Under the pieces are notes generated by a model that was not told the DNA's origin, made no database searches, and saw nothing but the letters and a program-made list of their open reading frames with translations. Source: Bugulina stolonifera (lineage: Eukaryota; Bryozoa; Gymnolaemata; Cheilostomatida; Bugulidae). From it: DNA of 64,000 nucleotides. A program made the translations under genes and the position numbers. Shown here piece by piece: positions 35,701-47,700 of this stretch (position 1 is its first letter; every line of letters begins with the position of its first letter). Location: positions 15,771,376 to 15,835,375 of the forward strand of contig OW285194.1 in the NCBI GenBank assembly GCA_935421135.1, read 5' to 3'.

Positions 35701-38700
35701 TTAGTTGTGTTTGTAGAGAAACCAGATAAGGTGTGCAAGCTGTATGACTCCGAAGAACAGTTAGTTAGTCTTCTGCAATATTGTCACCCAGGTAGGTAGC
35801 AGATGTAAACAAGTTCATTTACACTTCATATTATGTACAATACAGTATGTAATGAACCCGTAGTGGGGCATTGCCAACCTCTGTCAAGGTCAAATGTCAT
35901 CTGCGGTGCTCTGGTATACCTCTAGTATTCCGAGACACTTACCATGTTGACATGCATCTTCTCTGCCTTGAATAGACTAACACAAACTCTCTTCCAACTG
36001 AGATTGATAGTAACAAGTAAAACAAGATACTCACGAGTTAACTTTTATGTGTCTAGGAAAGGTGCATGTTGCTATATGCATGAATCATTATCGTTATTAA
36101 CATGAGTTCTAGCCAGTAGTCACTTATTCAATTTGTTTGAAGGTCATACTATCCCACCCTACCTACACATGTACCCTTTCTCATTCTCCTTGGCTATGAG
36201 GTATTCATTTGGAACTCCCTCAATCACTGACCAGGCTGGGTTTGTAAATTCTACACTCAGGTAAATATTACTGTGGAGTTACAGTGAGAGTCTCATAGGA
36301 AATATGCAACATATTATGCAAAATATTGTGTAGTATATTGTGTAATATATTATGTAACATATTGTGTAATATATTATGTAACATATTGTGTAATATATTA
36401 TGATTGTTTATAATAATATGTTACAAGTTGTTGTTACATACTTGATATGAACTGTACTTGCTGTTTGTAAATCATCAACACTCAGTACCATTAGACTCAC
36501 AGACAGTGCATGGCATAGTAGTCTGTGTATCTGAGATAGCCTGTGCACAAGCACATGTAATTATGTACTACCTGCTGCTGCAGACGTTATTCCTGGTGGA
36601 CAGCGTGATGGTGTATCTTAAAGTTGGTGAAACATTTTTCAGTTAGTTGATAGCCACACCTCCTATTAGAGCATATTTTAAACCAACTATATTTGGTAGG
36701 TACGTCCCATTGAGAGAGACATTTGGGGAGTGGGCACTAAGGTTACCTGCAGAAAGTGACTCAGTCTTTAAAGACACACATGATTTGATATACGCAGGTA
36801 AATACTTCTCTGTGGATGTTTGGATCAAGATGAAGGTAAGTCAAGCACACTTACATGTAAGTTAGGACTTAGGTTTCCAGCTGTTATACAGGAGCTCATT
36901 TCTATTATATATGCGACTCGGTTGACTTGTAGAAACGTGATGTAACTGTGGTGCTACATTGTAGGATATATTGTCATACCACACTCCAGTGTAGCACATG
37001 ATAAAACTACTGTACTGATGGACACACCGTGTACTAACATGTAGCTTACATATAGTCATCTTTATTTGTAATAGAGAATCGCAGCAGGCGATGAGCCTTC
37101 GTCAATAGTGTTTGGAGGAATACTGGCTCTGAGATTTAGTTCAGATGAAGAGTCCAGCATGGTAAGAGACAAGTACCTGCTGGTTAGAGACAAGCACCTG
37201 CTAGTCATGTGACATAAAGTGCTTCTGACTGTTCAATTCAATACAAAATGTGATTACTCTGCAGTAGATATTTAGTTGTTGGGGAATGTACATGCAACAC
37301 AGTGTAGTTCTAGACTGTGCTCCTTCATTTTGTAGATTGTGTTCAATGTGATGCTGGTAAACCCTTCAACTACGATCTGTCATGTGACTATATCAGCCAA
37401 CCAATGGCATCGCTACTCTATCTCTGTTGGACCAATCAATGCGATTAATCAGCTTCACCCTCAATATTGGTGAGAGTTTATTTCTACTGTTGTAACATAC
37501 ACTGTACTGTCAGATGTACATGTAACATACACTGTACTGTCAGATGTACATGTAACATACACTGTACTGTCACATGTAACATATACACTGTACTGTCACA
37601 TGTAACATATACACTGTACTGTCAGATGTAACATATACACTGTACTGTCAGATGTAACATATACACTGTACTGTCAGATGTAACATATACACTGTACTGT
37701 CAGATGTAACATATACACTGTACTGTCAGATGTAACATATACTGTACTATCAGATGTAACATACACTGTACACTGTGTTTATTACTACAGGTGTAACATA
37801 TACAGAGTAACAACAGATGGAGTTGAATTATATCATAATATCTCACAGAAAGATGGAGGTGTTTACATACTTGACCTAGTAACCCTCTCCACTACCTCCG
37901 AGATGGTAGTCAACATAAAGGGGGACATCCACTGCTTGTTAGTTGGCTACTCTACTACCATGCTTGCAGAAGATCAGCACTCTAACTCGAGCCTGTGCTC
38001 CGCACATGAATACAGATGTAAGCTGGATTATCTATGTCAGTTAGTAGGGTTTTCAAAGACTGAGTGGACCAGTGAGAACACAGGCTATTGTGGCATCACT
38101 CTGTTAATTGGATAGCACTTGTACCATGTGATATAGACTATATACATTGTACCATCAACACTCCATTCTGAGCTACACATGACTGTAGACTTGCCGATGT
38201 ATGATGCTGACCATGTTTTAGCCAATATGATAATATGACTATCGTTATTCACATATTCGACTTACGTGACGATAGCGATAGACACGTGATCATAGCAATA
38301 GGTACGTGACCATAATGATAGGTATGTGATCATAGCGGTAAGTACGTGGCCATAGTGATAGGTACGACAGAGTCTATTCTGTCCCTTGTATCTTATACAA
38401 AATCTGGAACTGCAGGACGTTGTGGTTTATACAATACGGTGGTCAATAAATTGTCTGCATTCTCACTGCTCTAGTCACGTCATGGTACATGTCACGGTAC
38501 ACGTCATGGTACATGTCACAGTACATGTCACGCTACACTGATTGAGTGCTTCCAAATTGTCCAACATGGAGTTGTATGTACAGCGTTAGGGCCAATTAGA
38601 GGTGATAATAGCCAATATTACATGTATATTTGCTGCCACTAGGCTTGCAAACACAAACAAGACACTGCTCTTACTAAAGTAGGATGAACAATGTTATTAT

Positions 38701-41700
38701 CAAGTATGGAGTGAGCAGTCAGTAGTGGTTTAACGTTGAAGTTTATTTATAATTCAGTTGCCTATGAAGAAAGGGAAGGTGGAGATAACTACCATCAGAG
38801 TTACAATGTGGGAGTTGATGTAGATGGAAGTATATCAGGTAGGATTCAGCTGTGTCCACTCTAACAGTACATGACTATTACAACATGTACTTATATATTG
38901 AACTACTTTCACCAATGTGAATGAGCAATATATACACTCTATCATTCTATACATGTACTTACAGTGACTTAGGTTTCATTACAATAAAGTAGACCAGCTC
39001 CTCAACATCATTCGTCATATGTCATGCTGCAGGGACAGCTAATCACGTAGCTACAAGCTACTTGTAAACTATCAATAATAATGTGCCAACCGCATGGAGT
39101 ACTAGCGTTCTAATATTATAATGATGGTACATTACATGCATAATTGTAAATAAAACGCTGACCATGTATTTTGATCCAGGTGTTCCGAACATTGCCATCA
39201 ATTCCACAGTAAGTCAACCAGTATTGTTGGAGACGCCTGCCACCCCTCCCCCAAACTGTGCGCACAATGAAGTTAGTGTAACTTTATCTGAAGTCAATAC
39301 TAATGACTTGGTACATGGGGTCCTCTCAGAGGTATTTACTGTCGTCAACCTAAATAATCTGACTGTCTCTCTGCAACCTACGATGGAGGTCTACAACCGG
39401 TACATCTGTACCCAGGAGGAGCAGCAGTTTTCATGGAAGTGTACTGCTGTACAATATTCTGATCTTGCCACCGGTGAGTTGGTGAATGGCAATTAGAAAA
39501 TCATTATCTGTGTAAAACATTCTGAGAAGGTATTCTTTGAGATATCTACGTAGGTTTGCGTGGGCTTAAGGAGTTGCTAATAACAAGTTATGTTAGGTTT
39601 GCTCAGTGAGACCCTACAGCGGCTACTCTAAAGCAAAGCTCCTTTGAGCCAAATATCCGCTCATATAGTCGTTCTCTTCGTCGGGCATGCTGTAAAACTA
39701 ACGTAAGGGTTGTTCTCTCTCGTAAGTTTTTTTAAACTGTGAACTGTGTTTGTGAACTGATTTGGACAATAGTAACACATTGTACATTGTACTGTTATTT
39801 TATTGTATATGAGAGAAGCTCTAGTCTGATATCAGTGGTCTTTGCTTTAGTTGCAACTCTCTATTCTACTGTCTATCATTACTATACTTGTAGTAGAGTT
39901 GTCTGAATTTGACCAACCTTGGATGGTGACCTTAGCACGTGACCCTTTGGTGTGGGAGAACTGGAGGACTACCCTCATACATCCGCTTACACAGCCTGTT
40001 CCCAATGGTTACAAGTTGGTGAAGGAGAGAAGACAACTTTGTCGGGAGTACATGCCATGCTGTCGAGAGCCTCTTTTTCAGGTTAGTACATCCTGATTGG
40101 ATGCCTCATGATGTTCATGTTGCATGTTGATTGGATAGCACACAGTAAGATGCATCCTGATTGGCTGTCACGTAGCTACCAAATGTAGCAGCACAGTGTC
40201 ATACACACCTACATGTACCATGTGACCAGTGATACATGTATAGATAGAGGTGTAAGAGAGAAGACAACTTCACTTGCTAGGAAATAGCTTGCCTATGGTG
40301 TTCATGTAGTATAGATAGTGTTATGTTTATACTCTGTTTATGGTGTTTATGGTTAGACAGAACCAGTTCAGATGTAAGCAGTAGATGTACTCTGAGCTAA
40401 CTGCACACAAGGCACCTCTCTTATTATGACCACCTTGCTATGTGGGTAGTGTTAGGGGTTTGGCCATTTTTTTTCATGATGTTATTTTATACAAGTATTG
40501 TAATGGTACGCACAGTCGTCTCTTACACCTGACACTCATTATTATGTGTGCTTACATGTATATACCTGCTTGCATTCTACCTTGTGTAACTTCTATATCA
40601 TTGTATATACTTGTATGATTATTACTAAGTCTTTTAGTGCCTTTTATACCCATGTACAGAGGCCCGACCTCTCAGAATTACTTGATATTCATTTTGTACA
40701 TGAATTGGATCATTATAAGCAACTTTTGTATAACCCGACCCATTTTGGGTCGGCCGTCGGGCTTCCGGCGGCCATCTTGTTGCGCAACTTCCGGACGACC
40801 CTATGTCGTCTTTTCCCGACACTACGTCGGGCGGAAGTCCTTATACTATATAAAGGCCACTGTTTCATTGTTCATTGTCTCAGTCTTCACTTGGCTTTCA
40901 ATAAAGACACATCTATACTTGATACAGAGACTTTCACTTCCTTTTTGTCAGGTCATTTGCTTAGCGAACCGCCTACTAGGTCGGATCACTCTCTTTCAAA
41001 GTATAGTCTGAAGGTCAGACTTGGGACCAGATGGGTCGTCTCCGGTAGTTATTGGGCTACTGAGACCGCTCGATCTTTTATGTAATGAGAAGGCCTAGCA
41101 CCACTCATAGGCACTTCAGTTTTGGGTCGGTAGTCGTCCAAGGACGACCGCACGAAGTACCAGAAACCATTACAGTATTCTCATGGATGTGAAATCCAAT
41201 CCCTGGTTGTTCAATTGACAAATTGAAAATCCTTGCATGAAACTAAATCATAATATTATATATAAATATAATATATATAATATTGTATACATGTATAAAC
41301 CATAATATTATATATAATTATAATATATATAATATTATATACATGTATAAACCATAATATTATATAATTACTATGAGATAAAGTGGCTAAACCCCCCCTA
41401 ATGTGTTATATTACTTTACTCACATGTATTATAGAGTATCCACTTTCATCTGATGGATGCAGTGTGACTTTACTCACATGTATTATAGAGTATCCACTTT
41501 GATCTGACGGATGCAGTGTGTGATTGCATAAAAGAACTACCAGCCCTCTTCTTTATTGTCCAAGGAACAAACGAATCTCGCATTGCTACGAATACTTCAG
41601 ATGACTTCTTGTCAGATGTACCCTGTCAATGTCCTTACTATGAAGATGTAGAGGAACCTTGTAACTGCACATCCCTTACAAGGGTTACGTCCACCTGTAA

Positions 41701-44700
41701 AGTACCAACAGTGGTATGTGCTGTGTATATACATGTACAACAGTGGTATGTGCTGTATATATACATGTACCAACAGTGGTATGTGCTGTATATATACATG
41801 TACTACAGTGGTATGTGCTGTGTATATACATGTACAACAATGGTATGTGCTGTATATATACATGTACCAACAGTGGTATGTGCTGTATATATACATGTAC
41901 AACAGTGGTATTTGCTGTATATATACATGTACAACAGTGGTATTTGCTGTATATATACATGTACCAACAGTGGTATGTGCGGTATATATATACACGTACC
42001 AACAGTTGTATGTGTGGTATATATACAATCATGTACTGTAATATTGCATGGCGGTAAGAAAAGACATCACTGTTACTGCTAGACTAGTTATCTGCTACAT
42101 GTTTGTATCAAAATATTTACACATAGGCCTCCCTTTTCCATTACAAACATCACTATGCTAAAAATTGGGAAAGCAGATACAAACTGACCCACCATAGTTT
42201 TTACGTTGTATTATTCGAATGTCGTCCGAGTTCAATGGATTTGGAGCATTTGTACCACCTTATATAGTGTCTTTGTGACCTAAATTTCAGACACAGACTA
42301 GAGAATTTTCTGACCCACTTCTGTCAGAAGGTCGTAAACACACTGGCCTGGGCTGAAATAACAATCCTTATTTTTGTACGAGAAACTTCCGGTGTGTCAA
42401 TGAGCTACCGATGGTTTTCTCTGACCAAGCAAGGTTCCAGGTCAATGGCCCTTTCGGCTTGGGCCAGATGGCTATCTTGAGAATTTTATTAGTGACCCAG
42501 GTCGGTCCAAGAGGTCACGGAGACACTTATAACCTGTTAAAATTAGACATAGCTAGTAGAGCTCATGTATACCACTGATAGCTATCATATGATGTCACTG
42601 TATGGTTACAGCCTTATGGTCACCAATCTGCCGTCTGCTACTCTGGCAGCGTAACGTATGGGCCCTGCGTCTGCACTGCACTCTCCACCACATCTACTGG
42701 TTCTACCACCAACACGGTCACTGGTAATACCTCCACTGTAACTGCTGGAACTAGTACCTTCACTGTAGCTACTGACACTAGCTTGAATAACGCCACCACT
42801 AACACTGCTTACTCTGCTAGTACTACAGTCACCTCTGACGTTCCATATGGTCAGACATCATTGTCCATCACGGCAGATCGGATGCACTCAACATCTACTC
42901 CATCTAACTACTCACTAGAGGTCGCTGTGTGCGACTGTAATCAGACTCTGAACGGATCACTGGTAACATATTATTGTACTAATCTAATGCACATCGTGTT
43001 ATAATGTATTGCTGTTACAACAGACACCATATTATCTCTGAAAATTCTATTTAGTAGAGATTGGTGAGAACAGGATGCTATGTTGTCATATTATTATTCA
43101 CTGTCTGATCACATGCATATGGAGTGAGTAGATGTACGTGTACATACATGCACACGTGTGATACGTACACACAGTGTACAAGTGTAGGTGTAATACATGT
43201 CTATGGTATACTAATACTTTAGCCTGGGTGTCAGCAGTACTGTCCTTACTGGGGTGCGTGGACAGAGGCTTGTCACTGTAACACCACACAGCCACACACC
43301 ATACAGCTCCGACAATGTGTAGTCAAGAGACCAGTGTCCATGATTCGCCTATTAAACCCTTTATGTATGTATATGTCAACTAAATGGAAGGATCATTTGA
43401 TGTGTCTGTTATGTTAACAATATCATTAAAATCTCCTAAATATTTGAATATAATATACATGTACATGATAAATAACACAGCTCATATATGCGAATAATCT
43501 CATTCCATTATCTTCATATACCATGTAAAATACATCTACATGCATGTGTTTGTATGTAAACTTATGCATTTATACAGTTAATCTATTGTGCTGCGTTAGA
43601 ACGACTAAACCAGACTTATTCCGTTAGGTGAGAGAGGGTGGAAGGAGACTCGCCCCGTTCTAAGAGCACTCTCCTGCAAATGCTCTAAAGCCATATACAT
43701 TGACCAGTGCAGTTGCAAGGAGAATTGGGGTCGGCGTGGCGTAGAGTGTCAGAGAAATGAGACCCATCTGGTTGAGTATGAACCTGAATGTATGCGGTCC
43801 AATATATGGCCTTACAGGTGCGGAGCTCTCTGCAGCCGGTTAGTATTTGTAATTGATAGCTGTATTAGTTCATGTATTTGTAGTAGTGGTGACATGCACT
43901 AGTTACTACATGTATCTGGTTTACTAGCTATGGTGAGTACACAGAATGGAGCACATGTGGTCCCTGTACACAAGGTCAAGAGTTTGGTAGACAGAGAAGG
44001 TATAGGCTGTGCATACATCCACAGCTGACCAATCACATACATCCACAGCTGACTAATCACACAATTCAGCTTCTTCACCAGCAGTGTACAGAGCGCACAC
44101 TTGTCGAGTCGGTATGTCTATGTGACACTAGCTGGAGCTACTGGGGTGCGTGTGACTGCTCCACAGGGACTCAGACTAGGACTAGATGTGCTAAACCACT
44201 GACGTACAGCAGCACCGCTGTCTTTCCATCTCATACAGGCGCTTCTGAGAGCAAAGATTCGGTAACTCTGTCTGCCAACCAACCAACGTCTAGTCACCAT
44301 GTCACCATGCCACCCTCCACTACACAGAACAAAAATGTGGAAATCGGAGGTACTGTTCCACTTACCACTCATGGAGCAAGGCAACCAATAACAGAGGTCC
44401 CCATGGAAACAGACGGTGGCTCTAGTACAACAGCCTCCTTTTCTGCATCTAACAGGAAAAGGAGAAATGTTGAGAGTAGGAATACAAATAATTTTAATGA
44501 TAGCACAACTCCTAAGGACAGCACAACTCTCAATAAAAGTGCAACTCCCAAGGATAGAACAACTCCCAAGGATGGAACAACTCCCAAGGATAGCACAACT
44601 CACTATGATAGAACAACTCCCAAGGATAACACAACTCCCAAGGATAGAACAACTCACAACGATAGCACAACTCCCAAAGATAGCACAACTCCCAAGGACA

Positions 44701-47700
44701 GCACAACTCTCAATAAAAGTGCAACTCCCAAGGATAGAACAACTCCCAAGGATAGAACAACTCACAACGATAGCACAACTCCCAAAGATAGCACAACTCC
44801 CAAGGACAGCACAACTCTCAATAAAAGTGCAACTCCCAAGGATAGAACAACTCCCAAGGATAGCACACCTCCCAAGGATAGAACAACTCCCAAAGATAGC
44901 ACAACTCCCAAGGATAGCACAACTCCCAAAGATAGCACAACTCCCAAGGACAGCACAACTATCAATAAAAATGCAACTCTCAAGGATAGCACAACTCCCA
45001 AGGATAGAACTACTCTCAATGAAAGTGCAACTCCTAATGCTCTCATACCCTCCACGGCAACTGTTAGTGTGGATAAATCAACTGACTATACTCCTTTCAG
45101 CAGTGATCTGAGACATTCTTCCACATTAGAACCAGCACCTCTTGTCTATAAAGGTAGGTCTGTCTTATCGTATCTACTGTAATACCTCCATATTCACTAT
45201 ATATGTACATGTACGCGTGCTACCATGTACATGTACGTGTGCTACACATGTACACGTATGCGTGCTACACATGTACATGTACGCGTGCTACACATGTACA
45301 CGTACGCGTACTACACATGTACACATGCATGTGCGCAGTGCTATATGTGAGGTAGTTAATAAATGTGCTATGCACCAATGAGGAGATATGAGTAGCATCT
45401 GAATTATAGACTGGTGTACTGAGAAGAGGACATGCAGTGAACTGTGTCCCCGACTGCTTCCCTGGAGCTCCTGGACTTCCTGTAACTGCAATTCTCGCCG
45501 CCAATTTCGTCGTTGTGACTTACCTTCAAACAGTTACAACTTTACTTTGATTTCTGCTGAATGTCATCATTCGATTGTTAGAATAGAAGACTGTTCGTCA
45601 TTTACTTGTCTGAGTGAGTGGACTGAGTGGGCAAGATGCCCCTGCAATACTAGATTTACTCACAGGTAGAGATAACTTCTCACAATATTACTTCTTCCTT
45701 GGCCTAATTGACGGGAATTTACAATACAAGTACTAATACTCATATAGCAGTTGGAATTGTTGGTTATTGGTGAATTTTCAATCGATGGATTTGAATATAT
45801 GTGTGATATCATAACATGTTTAAAACTGGTTGCTATATTACCGTAGTTGTATCAAATAGGTTAAATTGTTGCAATGCAGTTTTGTAATACAGCGTTGTAG
45901 GACAGTGGTGTGATGCAGTGTCCTAGGGTGTCCAATTTCAATAAATCTGCAGTGCAGGTATACAAAAACAAATACAATAAATTGTGTGTAGGCTGTTGTT
46001 ACATAATGGTTGGTTAACTGGGCCGATCCCACTATTCAACAGGACCCGCCAATGCATCTATGGTTGCTCATTAAATGGAATAGAGCACAAAGACTGCTCT
46101 CTAGCTGAAATAGACTGTTGGAAGAACTGGGAAGAGTGGAGTATATGTAGACGTCCCGACCATATATGTGGCTATGGTGGTAGGAGATACAGGTCTAAAT
46201 ATGCAAATTGCTCCGCTGTACCCAGTCTCCGTAAGACATGCTATAAAAGGTACATTGTATGGTAATACAGATGCTTATGGTTATGTAGTACTTTATTACA
46301 TACACATATAATACAAATATACAATCATAGCTATCACTAATGCTAATCTCTTGTGTTGAAGGTACAAAGTGGAGTCTGACTCATGTGTTGACTATCGTTG
46401 TACGAAGATAGGAGTGTGGGGGTCATGGGCAGGGTGGGAGACAGTGAAGAGATGTGGCCAGTCTAAACGCACTAGAATCAGATATTGTACATACAAGTAT
46501 GTCTTAGTGTGTTGTATGAATTGTATATATATACAAGTATGTCTCAGTGTGTTGTATGAATTGTATACTGAGAGTGAGTGTTTGTGTTCATTATGCAGCA
46601 TTCTGTATGGATGTCAATAGCATGAGAATACAAACTCTCTCTTTGTCTAGAGGTTCTACGTCTCTGTATACTTGAACATGTTAGCCAATCAGGTAGTTGT
46701 GAGCAGCCAATAGCACTGCAAAGCATGTCGTATCTATTCAGGGAGAGGTCAGTGGAAGGGTGGAGAGACATGGCATGTAACAGCACGTGCTTTCAGTGCA
46801 TAGAACAGAGTCACAACCGACTCATGTGTGACACGAGAAACTGCACAGCTGACAATGGATGTCTCCTTAGTAACCAAACTTTTCCTTCAGAGCTGCAGCT
46901 TATATTCCTCTGTGAAGGTTTGTATGTTACATGTATAGTGTGTACAGTGTACTGTTATGTTGTATAGTGTACAGTGTAATGTTATTTTCAACATGCTATA
47001 TATTATAGTGTACACTGTACTGTTATGTTGTATAGTTTACACTGTACTGTTATGTTGTATAGTGTACACTGTACTGTTATGTTGTATAGTGTACACTGTA
47101 CTGTTATGTTGTATAGTGTACACTGTACTGTTATGTTATATAGTGTGTACAGTGCAGTGTATTGCTATGTATTATAGTGGATGGAGGGAAAGAAGACAAT
47201 GGCTCACAGCAAATGAACCTCCTTGAGAATAATCAGTCTGAGTACCAACTTGTCAATTGTGGTAAGTTTGGGTAACCGCATAGCTTCCTTTACAGCTATG
47301 ATATTGGTAGTGCAGAACAAGGCTGAATTTTGAGTCTCTCAATGGGTATTAGGTTAGTTTACTATTCTCAGAAACCGTTTCTTAACTATTCAAATATCCC
47401 TTATGAGAGAGGGCAACTTCAAATACACTGAGTTTATGATAATACTGAGTTACATGTGCACCATTCTATGTCTACTACACTATGTACACTGTTCTATTAT
47501 ATACACTATATTATATGTACACTATACTATGCACTACGTGTTCTATATACACTATATTATATGTACACTATACTATGCACTACGTGTTCTATATACACTA
47601 TATTATATGTACACTATACTATGCACTATGTGTTCTATATACACTATATTATATGTACACTATACTATGCACTATATGTTCTATATACACTATATTATAT

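Noticed and set aside
36458..36646. 62-codon frame considered as an exon of the large gene
   Set aside because: Its phase does not join exon 17. The acceptor at 36668-36669 joins exon 17 to exon 18 in frame without it.
44118..45055. Antisense frames opposite the Thr-rich exon
   Set aside because: Shadows of the TTPKD coding repeat, whose antisense lacks stops because of its composition.
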